Shown in pieces: positions 1-9,350 of a stretch of DNA of 64,000 nt. A model generated the notes under the pieces. The model saw only the letters and a program-made list of their open reading frames with translations. It searched no databases and was not told the origin of the DNA. The position numbers and the translations under genes were made by a program. Source of the stretch: Pluralibacter gergoviae ATCC 33028 = NBRC 105706 (GTDB lineage: Bacteria; Pseudomonadota; Gammaproteobacteria; Enterobacterales; Enterobacteriaceae); the NCBI RefSeq assembly GCF_001598855.1, contig NZ_BCZS01000003.1, forward strand, positions 62,001-126,000, given 5' to 3'. Numbering within the stretch: position 1 is the stretch's first letter; each line of letters starts with the position of its first letter.

Positions 1-1
1 G

Positions 2-592
2 AGCTGGGCAGACATCCCGGTGATCGGCTGGCTGGTGGACGGCGCCGCCATCGTCAATCAGGTGGCGCTGTGCCGCACCTCCTACGGCCCCTACGCCAGG
101 GCGATGGTGAAGATCTGCAAAGAGGAGAGCTTTCACCAGCGCCAGGGCTTCGAGGCCTGCATGGCGCTGGCGCAGGGCAGCGACGAGCAGCGCCAGATGC
201 TGCAGGACGCCATCAACCGCTACTGGTGGCCGGCGCTGATGATGTTTGGCCCCAACGACGACAGCTCGCCGAACAGCGCCCAGAGCCTGGCGTGGAAAAT
301 CAAGCGCTTCGGCAACGACGAACTGCGCCAGCGCTTCGTTGACAATACCGTCCCGCAGGTGGCGATCCTCGGCATGACCGTTCCCGATCCGGATCTGACC
401 TTCGACGAGGAGAGCGGCCACTACCGCTTCGGCGAGATTGACTGGCAGGAGTTCAACGAGGTCATCAGCGGGCGCGGCATCTGCAACCACGAGCGTCTGG
501 CCGCCAAGCGCAAAGCCTGGGAAGAGGGCGAATGGGTGCGCGAAGCCGCCCTGGCCCACGCGCAAAAACAGCACGCCCGCAAAGTGGCGTAA
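2..592 (+). CDS. paaA: Phenylacetyl-CoA epoxidase catalytic subunit PaaA (3' part)
   Basis: The frame is open from base 2, so the 5' end lies outside the window and only about the last 196 residues are present. PaaA is the di-iron subunit of the PaaABCE monooxygenase that forms the 1,2-epoxide on the ring of phenylacetyl-CoA. The visible stretch has the family's [14 protein letters not shown] segment, which carries a Glu and a His of the carboxylate-bridged di-iron site, and the conserved [10 protein letters not shown] region. paaB follows after 10 bases, so it is the first visible gene of the paa operon. The call rests on sequence and on the gene order behind it. Confidence 0.97.
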   Translation, partial: SWADIPVIGWLVDGAAIVNQVALCRTSYGPYARAMVKICKEESFHQRQGFEACMALAQGSDEQRQMLQDAINRYWWPALMMFGPNDDSSPNSAQSLAWKIKRFGNDELRQRFVDNTVPQVAILGMTVPDPDLTFDEESGHYRFGEIDWQEFNEVISGRGICNHERLAAKRKAWEEGEWVREAALAHAQKQHARKVA

Positions 593-602
593 GGAGAATA
601 CC

Positions 603-890
603 GTGAGCAACGTTTACTGGCCGCTGTATGAAGTCTTTGTCCGCAGCAAGCAGGGATTATCGCACCGCCACGTCGGCAGCCTGCACGCCGCCGATGACCA
701 GATGGCGCTGGAGAACGCCCGGGACGCCTATACCCGCCGCAGCGAAGGCTGCTCTATCTGGGTGGTGAAGGCGAGCGAAATCGTCGCCTCGCAGCCGGAA
801 GACAGGGGCGAGCTGTTCGATCCGGCGGAGAGCAAAATCTACCGCCACCCGACCTTTTATACGCTGCCTGACGGCATCGAGCACATGTGA
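603..890 (+). CDS. paaB: Phenylacetyl-CoA epoxidase subunit PaaB
   Basis: 95-residue subunit of the PaaABCE epoxidase, the usual family length. The start is a GTG at 603 behind an AAGGAGAA ribosome-binding site in the short gap after paaA; longer in-frame extensions would run into paaA and are not credible. The protein opens with VYWPLYEVFVRSKQGLSHRHVGSLHA, typical of PaaB. It is not catalytic alone and is thought to help hold the complex together. It ends just ahead of paaC, consistent with coupled translation. Confidence 0.96.
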   Translation: MSNVYWPLYEVFVRSKQGLSHRHVGSLHAADDQMALENARDAYTRRSEGCSIWVVKASEIVASQPEDRGELFDPAESKIYRHPTFYTLPDGIEHM

Positions 891-898
891 GGCGCACG

Positions 899-1654
899 AT
901 GAATCACCACGATCCGGTTGCTACCTACGCCCTGCGCCTCGGCGATAGCTGCCTGGTGCTGGCCCAGCGCCTCGGCGCCTGGTGCGGCCACGCCCCCGAG
1001 CTTGAGATTGACCTCGCCCTGGCCAACATCGGCCTCGACCTGCTGGGCCAGGCCCGCAACTTCCTCACCTGTGCCGCAGAGCGCCGGGGGGAGGGCGATG
1101 AAGACACCCTCGCGTTTGGCCGCGACGAGCGCCAGTTCAGCAATTTGCTGCTGGCGGAGCAGCCCAACGGTAATTTCGCCGACACCATCGCCCGCCAGCT
1201 GATGATTGACGCCTGGCACGTGGCGCTGTTCAGCCGTCTGGCGGACAGCCGGGACGCGCAGCTGGCGGCGATTGCCGCGAAATCCATCAAGGAAGCCCGC
1301 TACCACCTGCGCTACAGCCGGGGCTGGACCGTCCGTCTCGGCGGCGGTACCGCGCTGTCGGCGGCCAGAATGCAGGCGGCGTTCGACAACCTGTGGCGCT
1401 TCAGCGCCGAGCTGTTCGAGGCTGACGCGCTGGAGATAGCGCTGGCCGGGCAGGGCATTGCGGTCGATTCGCGCACCCTGCGCGAGGGCTGGCTGGCGGA
1501 GATGGCAGGCGCGCTTGCCGAAGCGGAGCTTACCGTGCCGCAGGTACCGTCGTACCGCACCGGCGGCCGGCGCGGGCTGCACACCGAACATCTTGGACCG
1601 ATGCTGGCGGAGATGCAGTACCTCCAGCGCAGCTATCCCGGCCAGCAGTGGTAG
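899..1654 (+). CDS. paaC: Phenylacetyl-CoA epoxidase structural subunit PaaC
   Basis: 251 residues, a ferritin-like fold subunit that pairs with PaaA in the epoxidase. ATG 899 is chosen because the protein then begins close to known PaaC starts; an in-frame GTG at 887 adds four residues and overlaps the end of paaB. The motifs PELEIDLALANIGLDLLGQARNF and RTGGRRGLHTEHLGPMLAEMQYLQR are highly characteristic. PaaC lacks a functional di-iron centre in studied homologues (family knowledge). It sits 8 bases after paaB, and its last codons overlap the upstream region of paaD. Confidence 0.97.
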   Translation: MNHHDPVATYALRLGDSCLVLAQRLGAWCGHAPELEIDLALANIGLDLLGQARNFLTCAAERRGEGDEDTLAFGRDERQFSNLLLAEQPNGNFADTIARQLMIDAWHVALFSRLADSRDAQLAAIAAKSIKEARYHLRYSRGWTVRLGGGTALSAARMQAAFDNLWRFSAELFEADALEIALAGQGIAVDSRTLREGWLAEMAGALAEAELTVPQVPSYRTGGRRGLHTEHLGPMLAEMQYLQRSYPGQQW

Positions 1655-1665
1655 CGGAGGGCGCT

Positions 1666-2166
1666 ATGCAGCAGACGATAGATATCGCCCCGGCGCAGGT
1701 GCGCCAGATCTGGGCCCTGCTGGGCCAGATCCCCGACCCGGAAGTGCCGGTGCTGACCATCACCGATCTTGGAATGGTGCGCAGCGTCGCGCCCTACGGC
1801 GCAGGCTGGGTGATTGGCTTTACGCCAACCTATTCCGGCTGCCCGGCCACGGAGCACCTGCTGGGCGAGATCCGCCGGGTGATGGGCGAACACGGCTTCA
1901 CGCCGGTGCACGTCGTCATGCAGCTCGACCCGCCCTGGACCACCGACTGGATGACCCCCGACGCCCGGGCGCGCCTGCGCGAGTACGGCATCAGCCCGCC
2001 GCAGGCCCACGCCTGCCATGCTCCGGAACTGCCGGAAACGGTGGCCTGTCCGCGCTGTGGAAGCCGCCACACCACGATGATCAGCGAATTTGGTTCCACG
2101 GCCTGCAAGGCGCTTTACCGCTGCGACAGCTGCCGGGAACCCTTTGACTACTTTAAATGTATCTGA
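1666..2166 (+). CDS. paaD: Phenylacetate degradation protein PaaD (Fe-S assembly helper)
   Basis: 166 residues. The N-terminal two thirds form a DUF59/MIP18-type domain (PDPEVPVLTITDLGMVR, then TPTYSGCPATEHL), and the C-terminus is a zinc-ribbon-like segment with two Cys pairs (CPRCGS and CDSCREPF). PaaD is needed for the epoxidase and is thought to assist maturation of its iron-containing parts, probably the 2Fe-2S cluster of PaaE; that role is family inference. ATG 1666 has a GCGGAGG ribosome-binding site six bases upstream; an in-frame GTG at 1648 is less likely. paaE follows after 7 bases. Confidence 0.95.
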   Translation: MQQTIDIAPAQVRQIWALLGQIPDPEVPVLTITDLGMVRSVAPYGAGWVIGFTPTYSGCPATEHLLGEIRRVMGEHGFTPVHVVMQLDPPWTTDWMTPDARARLREYGISPPQAHACHAPELPETVACPRCGSRHTTMISEFGSTACKALYRCDSCREPFDYFKCI

Positions 2167-2173
2167 GGTTGCC

Positions 2174-3244
2174 ATGACGACGTTTCATTCCCTCACGGTG
2201 GCAAAAGTGGAGCCGGAAACGGCCGACGCGGTGACTATCACCTTCGCCGTGCCCCGGGCGCTGGAGGCGGCCTACGCCTTTAAGCCCGGCCAGCACCTGA
2301 CCCTGAAAACCCGCCTCGGCGATGAGGAACTCAGGCGCTGCTACTCCATCTGCCGCCGCGCGGTGCCCGGCGAGATCAGCGTTGCGGTTAAGGCCATCGA
2401 AGGCGGCCGCTTCTCGCGCTATGCCCGGGACAGCATCAAAACCGGCATGTGCCTGGAGGTGATGGTCCCCCAGGGCAACTTCGGCTACCGGCCGCAGCCG
2501 CAGCGCGCGGGCCACTACCTGGCGATTGCCGCCGGATCCGGCATTACGCCGATGCTGGCGATTATTGAAACCACGCTGCAGGCGGAGCCGCAGAGCGCCT
2601 TCACTCTGATCTACGGCAACCGCAGCAGCCAGTCGATGATGTTTCGCACGGCGCTGGCGGACCTGAAAGATAAGTATCCCACCCGCTTTCAGCTGCTGTG
2701 CATCTTTAGCCAGGAGACGCAGGAGAGCCCGCTGCTGCACGGCCACATCAATGGCGACAAGCTGCGGGTCCTGGCCGATTCCCTGATTAACTTCAGCCAG
2801 TTCGACGAGGCGTTTATCTGCGGCCCGGCGCCGATGATGGATGACGCCGAAGCGGCCCTCGCCGGGCTGGGCATGCGTCCCGACGCCATCCACCTCGAAC
2901 GCTTCAACACCGCCGGCAGCGCGCCGCGCTCCGCCGCGGGTACCCGGGCGGAGGGGCAAACGGTTACCGTCCGTCAGGACGGTCGCGACCGGGCCATTAT
3001 CCTCGGCGCTGAGGATGAGAGCATTCTCGATGCCGCCCTGCGCCAGGGTGCGGATCTGCCCTACGCCTGCAAGGGCGGCGTGTGCGCCACCTGCAAATGT
3101 AAGGTGCTGCGCGGCGAAGTGTCGATGGCCACCAACTACAGCCTCGAGCCGGACGAACTGGCGGCGGGCTACGTGCTGAGCTGCCAGGCGCTGCCGGTGA
3201 CGCCCGACGTAATTGTTGATTTTGATGCGAAGGGGATGGCATGA
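2174..3244 (+). CDS. paaE: Phenylacetyl-CoA epoxidase reductase PaaE
   Basis: 356-residue reductase that passes electrons from NADPH to the PaaA di-iron centre. Domain order is an FAD-binding barrel (RRCYSICRR, the RxYS type motif), an NADP-binding domain (AAGSGITPMLAIIETTL) and a C-terminal plant-type 2Fe-2S ferredoxin domain with the CKGGVCATCKCKV cluster motif and the distal Cys in LSCQALP. ATG 2174 gives the same length as E. coli PaaE. Its stop overlaps the paaF start by four bases (ATGA). Confidence 0.97.
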   Translation: MTTFHSLTVAKVEPETADAVTITFAVPRALEAAYAFKPGQHLTLKTRLGDEELRRCYSICRRAVPGEISVAVKAIEGGRFSRYARDSIKTGMCLEVMVPQGNFGYRPQPQRAGHYLAIAAGSGITPMLAIIETTLQAEPQSAFTLIYGNRSSQSMMFRTALADLKDKYPTRFQLLCIFSQETQESPLLHGHINGDKLRVLADSLINFSQFDEAFICGPAPMMDDAEAALAGLGMRPDAIHLERFNTAGSAPRSAAGTRAEGQTVTVRQDGRDRAIILGAEDESILDAALRQGADLPYACKGGVCATCKCKVLRGEVSMATNYSLEPDELAAGYVLSCQALPVTPDVIVDFDAKGMA

Positions 3245-4008
3245 GCGACCTTCTGACTGCCCGCCACGGCCGGGTGCTGCTGCTCACCCTCAACCGGCCG
3301 CAGGCCCGCAATGCCCTGAACGGCGCGCTGCTGACGCAGATAGCCGAGACCCTGGACGACGCGCGCGACGATGCCGCCATCGGCGCAGTGGTGATAACCG
3401 GCAGCGCGCGCTTTTTTGCCGCCGGGGCCGATCTGCAGGAGATGGCGAACAAGGATCTGCCCGCCACCCTCAATGATACGCGCCCGCAGATCTGGGCGCG
3501 CATCGACGCCTTTCCCAAGCCGCTGATCGCCGCCGTTAACGGCTACGCCCTCGGCGCGGGCTGCGAGCTGGCCCTGCTCTGCGACGTGGTAGTGGCCGGG
3601 GACAGCGCCAGCTTCGGCCTGCCGGAAATCACCCTCGGCATTATTCCCGGCGCGGGCGGCACCCAGCGCCTGATCCGCTGCGTCGGTAAATCGCTGGCGA
3701 CCCAGATGGTGCTCACCGGCAAACCCATCGGCGCCGCCCGCGCGCAGCAGGCCGGGCTGGTGAGCGAGATCTGTCCGCCGGCGCTGACCGTCGAGTACGC
3801 CATAAACCTGGCCGCCGGCATGGCGCAGCGCGCCCCGCTGGCGCTGCAGGCCGCCAAGCAGGCCCTGCGCCAGTCCCAGGAGATGAGCCTCAGCGCAGGT
3901 CTCGGCGCCGAGCGCCAGCTGTTCACGCTGCTCAGCGCTACCGACGACCGCCGGGAAGGCATTGCCGCTTTCCTCGAAAAACGCCAACCCGACTTCAAAG
4001 GACGTTAA
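3241..4008 (+). CDS. paaF: Enoyl-CoA hydratase PaaF (2,3-dehydroadipyl-CoA hydratase)
   Basis: 255-residue crotonase-family enzyme that hydrates 2,3-dehydroadipyl-CoA to 3-hydroxyadipyl-CoA in the lower, beta-oxidation-like part of the pathway. The crotonase signatures are visible: an oxyanion-hole region ([12 protein letters not shown]), [22 protein letters not shown], and the active-site Glu region [18 protein letters not shown]. It overlaps paaE by four bases and is followed after two bases by paaG, a paralogue of the same fold. Confidence 0.95.
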   Translation: MSDLLTARHGRVLLLTLNRPQARNALNGALLTQIAETLDDARDDAAIGAVVITGSARFFAAGADLQEMANKDLPATLNDTRPQIWARIDAFPKPLIAAVNGYALGAGCELALLCDVVVAGDSASFGLPEITLGIIPGAGGTQRLIRCVGKSLATQMVLTGKPIGAARAQQAGLVSEICPPALTVEYAINLAAGMAQRAPLALQAAKQALRQSQEMSLSAGLGAERQLFTLLSATDDRREGIAAFLEKRQPDFKGR

Positions 4009-4010
4009 TC

Positions 4011-4799
4011 ATGGATGCTTTTATTCACAGCCATATCGAGGGCGGGGTGATGACGCTGACCCTCAACCGCCCCGAACGGCTGAACAGCTTTAACGACGCG
4101 ATGCACGGGCAGCTCGCCGAGTGCCTGACCCAGGCCGAGCGCGATGACGCGGTACGCTGCCTGCTGATCACCGGCGCCGGACGCGGCTTCTGCGCCGGGC
4201 AGGATCTCAACGACCGCAATGTCGATCCCAGCGGCCCGCCGCCGGATCTCGGCTACTCGGTGGAAACCTTCTACAACCCGCTGGTGAAGCGGCTGGCGAA
4301 GCTGCCCAAGCCGGTGATCTGCGCGGTTAACGGCGTGGCGGCCGGGGCGGGGGCTACGCTGGCGCTGGGCTGCGACATCGTGATTGCCGCCCGCTCGGCG
4401 AACTTTGTGATGGCCTTCAGCAAGCTGGGGCTGGTCCCGGACTGCGGCGGCACCTGGTTTTTACCGCGCGTCGCGGGCCGGGCGAGGGCAATGGCGCTGG
4501 CGCTGCTGGGCGACAAGCTTAGCGCCGAACAGGCGCAGCAGTGGGGCCTTATTTGGCAGGTGGTGGACGACGAGCAGCTTGCCGATACCGCCGGGCAGAT
4601 GGCGCGCCACTTTGCCAGCCAGCCGACCTACGGTCTGGGGCTGATTAAGCAGGCCATTAACGCCGCCGAAACCAATACCCTCGACGCCCAGCTCGATCTG
4701 GAGCGCGACTACCAGCGCCTCGCCGGGCGCAGCGACGACTACCGGGAGGGCGTCAGCGCCTTTCTTGCCAAGCGCCAGCCGCAGTTTACGGGGAAATAG
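4011..4799 (+). CDS. paaG: 1,2-epoxyphenylacetyl-CoA isomerase PaaG
   Basis: 262-residue crotonase-family isomerase. PaaG converts the ring epoxide to the oxepin-CoA and also shifts the double bond of 3,4-dehydroadipyl-CoA. The fold markers are GRGFCAGQDLNDR, PVICAVNGVAAGAGATLALGCD and GLVPDCGGTWFLPR; the Asp in VPDCGG replaces the Glu of PaaF, as expected for the isomerase. It is packed between paaF and paaH with two-base gaps, so all three are co-translated or nearly so. Confidence 0.95.
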   Translation: MDAFIHSHIEGGVMTLTLNRPERLNSFNDAMHGQLAECLTQAERDDAVRCLLITGAGRGFCAGQDLNDRNVDPSGPPPDLGYSVETFYNPLVKRLAKLPKPVICAVNGVAAGAGATLALGCDIVIAARSANFVMAFSKLGLVPDCGGTWFLPRVAGRARAMALALLGDKLSAEQAQQWGLIWQVVDDEQLADTAGQMARHFASQPTYGLGLIKQAINAAETNTLDAQLDLERDYQRLAGRSDDYREGVSAFLAKRQPQFTGK

Positions 4800-4801
4800 C
4801 C

Positions 4802-6226
4802 ATGAGCCAGCAAATAGACACCGTGGCAGTGATCGGCAGCGGCACCATGGGCGCCGGGATCGCTGAAGTCGCGGCGATGGCCGGCCAGCAGGTGCTGCTT
4901 CACGACATCTCCGCAGAGGCGATGGACCGGGCGGTTGACGGCCTGCGCCAGCGGCTTGAGGGCCGCGCGGCGCGCGGAAAACTCACCGACGCCGAGGTCA
5001 GCCGGGCGCTGGCGCGCATTAAGCCGGTCACCGACATCGCCGCCCTGGCGGCGGCGGATCTGGTGATCGAGGCCGCCGCCGAGCGGCTGGAAGTGAAAAA
5101 GGCGCTGTTTGCGCAGCTCGGCGAGATCTGCCCGCCGCGCACGCTGCTCACCAGCAATACCTCCTCTATCTCGATTACCGCGATTGCCGCCGACGTGAAG
5201 CACCCCGAGCGGGTCGCCGGGCTGCACTTCTTCAACCCCGCGCCGGTGATGAAGCTGGTGGAGGTGGTCAGCGGCATGGCGACGTCGCCGGAAGCGGTGG
5301 CGCAGTTGACGCAGTGCGTGGTTGCCTGGGGCAAGCAGCCGGTGCAATGCCAGCCGACGCCGGGCTTTATCGTTAACCGGGTGGCGCGGCCGTTCTACGC
5401 AGAAGCGTGGCGCGCGCTGGAAGAGCAGGTCGCTGCCCCGGAGGTCATCGACACGGCCCTGCGCGAGGCGGGGCGCTTTCCGATGGGGCCGCTGGCGCTC
5501 ACCGACCTGATCGGCCAGGACGTTAACTTCGCCGTCACCTGCTCGGTGTTTAACGCTTTCTGGCAGGAGCGCCGCTTCCTGCCGTCGCTGGTCCAGCAGG
5601 AGCTGGTGCTGGCCGGACGCTTAGGTAAGAAGAGCGGCCACGGCGTCTACCGCTGGCCGGAGGGCGCGCCGGAGGTGGACGCCTATCCTGCGGTGCCTGC
5701 TCACCGTCTGGCGCAGCGCGTCAGTAAGGAAGGTGACATTGTCACTCTTGATGGCGTGCTGCTGCTGGAAACACGGGGTGAAACGGCCCAGGCCGAAGCC
5801 CGGCGCCGCGGCGGACCGGTAGTACTGATGGACCGCAGCGACGGTAGCCTGGCGGTCGTTGCCGCCGCGGCCGCTAACCGGCTGGAAGAGACCGAAAAAG
5901 CCATCGGCTGGCTGCAGCAGCAGGGCAAGCGGGTGGTGATGGTCAGCGATTATCCCGGCCTGCTGGTGTGGCGCACGGTGGCGATGCTGGTCAACGAAGC
6001 GCTGGACGCCCTGCAGAAGGGCGTCGCCAGCGAAGAGGATATCGATACCGCCATGCGGCTTGGCGTCAACTATCCGCAAGGTCCGCTGCAGTGGGGCGAA
6101 CGCCTCGGCTGGCAGCGGGTGCTGAGGCTGCTGGAGAACCTGCAGCGCCACTACGGCGAAGAGCGCTATCGCCCCTGTTCACTGCTGCGCCAGCGGGCGC
6201 TGATGGAGTACAGCGATGAGCAATAA
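4802..6226 (+). CDS. paaH: 3-hydroxyadipyl-CoA dehydrogenase PaaH
   Basis: 474 residues, NAD-dependent oxidation of 3-hydroxyadipyl-CoA to 3-oxoadipyl-CoA. A Rossmann domain opens the protein (VIGSGTMGAGIAEVAAMAG), followed by the catalytic HFFNPAPVMKLVEVV segment and two 3-hydroxyacyl-CoA dehydrogenase C-terminal domains; the extra C-terminal half (about residues 290-474) is normal for PaaH. The gene ends eleven bases inside paaI. Confidence 0.96.
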   Translation: MSQQIDTVAVIGSGTMGAGIAEVAAMAGQQVLLHDISAEAMDRAVDGLRQRLEGRAARGKLTDAEVSRALARIKPVTDIAALAAADLVIEAAAERLEVKKALFAQLGEICPPRTLLTSNTSSISITAIAADVKHPERVAGLHFFNPAPVMKLVEVVSGMATSPEAVAQLTQCVVAWGKQPVQCQPTPGFIVNRVARPFYAEAWRALEEQVAAPEVIDTALREAGRFPMGPLALTDLIGQDVNFAVTCSVFNAFWQERRFLPSLVQQELVLAGRLGKKSGHGVYRWPEGAPEVDAYPAVPAHRLAQRVSKEGDIVTLDGVLLLETRGETAQAEARRRGGPVVLMDRSDGSLAVVAAAAANRLEETEKAIGWLQQQGKRVVMVSDYPGLLVWRTVAMLVNEALDALQKGVASEEDIDTAMRLGVNYPQGPLQWGERLGWQRVLRLLENLQRHYGEERYRPCSLLRQRALMEYSDEQ

Positions 6227-6644
6227 TGAAGCCTGGCGCAACGCCCGCGCCATGTACCAAAACGACGCCTGCGCGCAGGCGCTGGGCATCGACATTGTGG
6301 AGATGGATGACGGAGTCGCGGTGCTGACCATGACCGTCACGCCGCTGATGCTCAACGGCCACCGAACCTGCCACGGCGGCCAACTCTTTTCGCTGGCGGA
6401 CACCGCCTTCGCCTACGCCTGCAACAGCCAGGGGCTGGCGGCGGTGGCCTCCGGCTGCAGTATCGATTTTTTACGTCCGGGCTTTGCCGGGGACCGGCTT
6501 ACCGCCACCGCGCGGGTGAAGCATCAGGGCAAGCTGACCGGCGTATACGATATTGAAATTGTTAACCAGCAGCAGAAAACGGTTGCGCTGTTTCGCGGTA
6601 AATCGCACCGCATCGGCGGCGCCGTCGCGGGAGAGCCATCATGA
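6216..6644 (+). CDS. paaI: Acyl-CoA thioesterase PaaI
   Basis: 142-residue hotdog-fold thioesterase with preference for ring-hydroxylated phenylacetyl-CoA. It is thought to rescue CoA trapped in dead-end intermediates. The [19 protein letters not shown] helix carries the conserved active-site region. It overlaps paaH at its start and paaJ by four bases at its end, which places it inside the operon rather than as a separate unit. Confidence 0.94.
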   Translation: MSNNEAWRNARAMYQNDACAQALGIDIVEMDDGVAVLTMTVTPLMLNGHRTCHGGQLFSLADTAFAYACNSQGLAAVASGCSIDFLRPGFAGDRLTATARVKHQGKLTGVYDIEIVNQQQKTVALFRGKSHRIGGAVAGEPS

Positions 6645-7846
6645 TTGCAGCGTTTATTTGCGACGGCGTCAGGACGCCTATCGGCCGCTACGGCGGCGTG
6701 CTGTCCGGCGTGCGGGCCGACGATCTGGCTGCGGTGCCGCTGCGCGCGCTGCTGGCGCGCTATCCGCAGCTCGATCCGGCGCGCATCGACGACGTGATTT
6801 ACGGCTGCGCCAACCAGGCGGGCGAGGATAACCGCAACGTGGCGCGCATGGCCGCGCTGCTGGCGGGCCTGCCGCAGACGGTTTCCGGCACCACCGTTAA
6901 CCGCCTGTGCGGCTCCGGGCTCGATGCCGTGGGCTTTGCCGCCCGGGCGATCAGGGCTGGCGATGCCGGGCTAATGATCGCCGGCGGCGTGGAGTCGATG
7001 TCCCGCGCGCCGTTTGTGATGGGTAAAGCCAGCGCGCCGTTTCAGCGTCAGGCGGAGCTGTTCGATACCACCATCGGCTGGCGTTTTGTGAACCCGCTCA
7101 TGAAGCAGCAGTTCGGCACTGACAGTATGCCGGAAACGGCGGAGAATGTAGCTGAATTGTTAAAAATAAGCCGCGCGGACCAGGATGCCTTTGCGCTGCG
7201 CAGCCAGCGGCGCACCGCCGGGGCGCAGGCAAGCGGTATTCTGGCGCAGGAGATCGTGCCGGTGCCCGCGGTCGGTAAAAAAGGCGCAGTCGCGGAAGTG
7301 ACGCAGGATGAGCATCCCCGAGCGGACACCACGGCGGAGCAGCTGGCGGCGCTCAAGACGCCGTTTCGCCACGGCGGCACCATCACGGCGGGTAACGCCT
7401 CCGGCGTCAACGACGGCGCGGCGGCGCTGATTATCGCCAGCGAAACCGCAGCGGCGCAGCAGGGACTGACGCCCAGGGCGCGGATAGTCGCGATGGCGAC
7501 GGCGGGGGTTGAACCTAAGCTGATGGGACTCGGGCCGGTGCCTGCGACCCGCAAAGTTCTGGAACTTGCCGGGCTCGGCATCGGCGATATGGACGTTATC
7601 GAACTGAACGAGGCGTTTGCCGCCCAGGCCCTCGGCGTGCTGCGCCAGCTCGGCTTGCCGGACGACGCCGCGCATGTCAATCCCAACGGAGGCGCCATCG
7701 CCTTAGGCCACCCGCTGGGAATGAGCGGCGCCCGGCTGGCGCTGGCGGCAACGCTTGAGCTGCAGCGCCGGGGCGGCCGCTATGCCCTGTGCACCATGTG
7801 TATTGGCGTGGGTCAGGGCATTGCCCTGATCCTGGAGCGTGTGTAA
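6641..7846 (+). CDS. paaJ: 3-oxoadipyl-CoA/3-oxo-5,6-dehydrosuberyl-CoA thiolase PaaJ
   Basis: 401-residue thiolase catalysing the two thiolytic steps that release acetyl-CoA and finally succinyl-CoA. The nucleophile is Cys90 in [12 protein letters not shown]; the C-terminal [19 protein letters not shown] and the second active-site Cys in [14 protein letters not shown] are intact. Because PcaF-type thiolases are very similar, the name depends on operon position as much as on sequence. paaK follows after 25 bases. Confidence 0.95.
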   Translation: MIAAFICDGVRTPIGRYGGVLSGVRADDLAAVPLRALLARYPQLDPARIDDVIYGCANQAGEDNRNVARMAALLAGLPQTVSGTTVNRLCGSGLDAVGFAARAIRAGDAGLMIAGGVESMSRAPFVMGKASAPFQRQAELFDTTIGWRFVNPLMKQQFGTDSMPETAENVAELLKISRADQDAFALRSQRRTAGAQASGILAQEIVPVPAVGKKGAVAEVTQDEHPRADTTAEQLAALKTPFRHGGTITAGNASGVNDGAAALIIASETAAAQQGLTPRARIVAMATAGVEPKLMGLGPVPATRKVLELAGLGIGDMDVIELNEAFAAQALGVLRQLGLPDDAAHVNPNGGAIALGHPLGMSGARLALAATLELQRRGGRYALCTMCIGVGQGIALILERV

Positions 7847-7871
7847 GCAATAACCTGCGAGTACCCTGAAA

Positions 7872-9182
7872 ATGACAATAAAATTAGAAACCATCGAAAC
7901 CGCGTCCGTGGACGAGCTGCGGGACTTACAGACCCGACGCCTGAAGTGGACCCTTAAGCATGCGTACGATAACGTGCCGATGTACCGCCGCAAGTTCGAC
8001 GCGGCGGGCGTCCACCCTGACGATTTTCGCGACCTGAGCGACATCCGCAAATTTCCCTGCACCACCAAGCAGGATCTGCGCGACAACTATCCGTTCGATA
8101 CCTTCGCCGTGCCGATGGAGCAGGTGGTGCGGGTGCACGCCTCCTCCGGCACCACCGGTAAACCGACGGTGGTGGGCTACACCCGGCGGGATATCGACAC
8201 CTGGGCCGATCTGGTCGCCCGCTCGCTGCGGGCCGCGGGCGGTACGCCGAAAGATAAAATTCACGTCGCCTACGGCTACGGCCTGTTTACCGGCGGCCTC
8301 GGCGCCCACTACGGCGCCGAGCGGCTCGGCGCCACGGTGATCCCGATGTCCGGCGGCCAGACCGAAAAGCAGGCGCAGCTGATCCGCGATTTTCAGCCGG
8401 ATATGATCATGGTGACCCCGTCCTACTGCCTGAACCTGATCGAGGAGCTGGAGCGCCAGATGGGCGGCGACGCCAGCCGTTGTTCGCTGCGCACCGGCGT
8501 TTTCGGCGCCGAGCCCTGGACCCAGGCGATGCGCCGCGAAATCGAACAGCGCCTCGGCATCACCGCGCTCGACATCTACGGCCTGTCGGAGGTGATGGGC
8601 CCGGGCGTGGCGATGGAGTGTATCGAAACCGCCGACGGCCCGACCATCTGGGAAGACCACTTCTACCCGGAGATCGTCAACCCCAATGACGGCACGCCGC
8701 TCGACGACGGCGAGCAGGGCGAGCTGCTGTTCACCACGCTGACCAAAGAGGCGCTGCCGGTTATTCGCTACCGCACCCGGGATCTCACCCGCCTGCTGCC
8801 CGGTACCGCGCGCACCATGCGCCGCATGGACCGCATCAGCGGGCGCAGCGACGACATGCTGATCATCCGCGGCGTCAACGTCTTTCCCTCGCAGCTGGAG
8901 GAGGAGATTGTTAAGTTCGAACACCTGTCGCCGCACTATCAGCTGGAGGTCAACCGCCGGGGCCACCTTGATTCGCTGTCGGTAAAGGTCGAGCTGCGCG
9001 AAACCAGCCTGTCGCTGACCCACGAGCAGCGCTGCCAGGTATGTCACCAGCTGCGCCACCGCATTAAGTCGATGGTCGGTATTTCCACCGATGTGATGAT
9101 CGTCAATTGCGGCAGCATTCCGCGCTCGGAGGGCAAGGCGTGCCGGGTGTTTGATTTGCGCAAGATGGCGGCGAACGGGTAA
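7872..9182 (+). CDS. paaK: Phenylacetate-CoA ligase PaaK
   Basis: 436 residues, the ATP-dependent AMP-forming ligase that starts the pathway by making phenylacetyl-CoA. The P-loop-like HASSGTTGKPTVVGYT motif, the YGLSEVMGPGVAMEC acyl-adenylate motif, the RYRTRDLTRLL hinge region and the C-terminal GRSDDMLIIRGVNVFPSQLEEE segment are all present and in order. It is the last gene of the long paa transcription unit; a GC-rich hairpin (9263-9291) separates it from paaX. Confidence 0.97.
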   Translation: MTIKLETIETASVDELRDLQTRRLKWTLKHAYDNVPMYRRKFDAAGVHPDDFRDLSDIRKFPCTTKQDLRDNYPFDTFAVPMEQVVRVHASSGTTGKPTVVGYTRRDIDTWADLVARSLRAAGGTPKDKIHVAYGYGLFTGGLGAHYGAERLGATVIPMSGGQTEKQAQLIRDFQPDMIMVTPSYCLNLIEELERQMGGDASRCSLRTGVFGAEPWTQAMRREIEQRLGITALDIYGLSEVMGPGVAMECIETADGPTIWEDHFYPEIVNPNDGTPLDDGEQGELLFTTLTKEALPVIRYRTRDLTRLLPGTARTMRRMDRISGRSDDMLIIRGVNVFPSQLEEEIVKFEHLSPHYQLEVNRRGHLDSLSVKVELRETSLSLTHEQRCQVCHQLRHRIKSMVGISTDVMIVNCGSIPRSEGKACRVFDLRKMAANG

Positions 9183-9262
9183 AGCAGCCGAATGTGTACC
9201 GGAAACGCCACGCTGTTTACTGTGCGGCGTGTTTCCGCGCTCCGTTTCTCTGCAGGCTTTTT

Positions 9263-9291
9263 GCGGCGGGCGCGTTGAGGGCGCTCGCCGC
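9263..9291. terminator. GC-rich hairpin between paaK and paaX
   Basis: Eleven-base arms GCGGCGGGCGC and GCGCTCGCCGC pair with one mismatch around a seven-base loop. No U-run follows, so it is a weak intrinsic terminator at best; it may mark the 3' end of the catabolic mRNA or act as an RNA-stabilising structure. Confidence 0.4.
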
Positions 9292-9350
9292 CGGGCGGTT
9301 ACTCTGTGCTATGATTCAGACAACATAAAAAATACAGCAGAATGAATCAG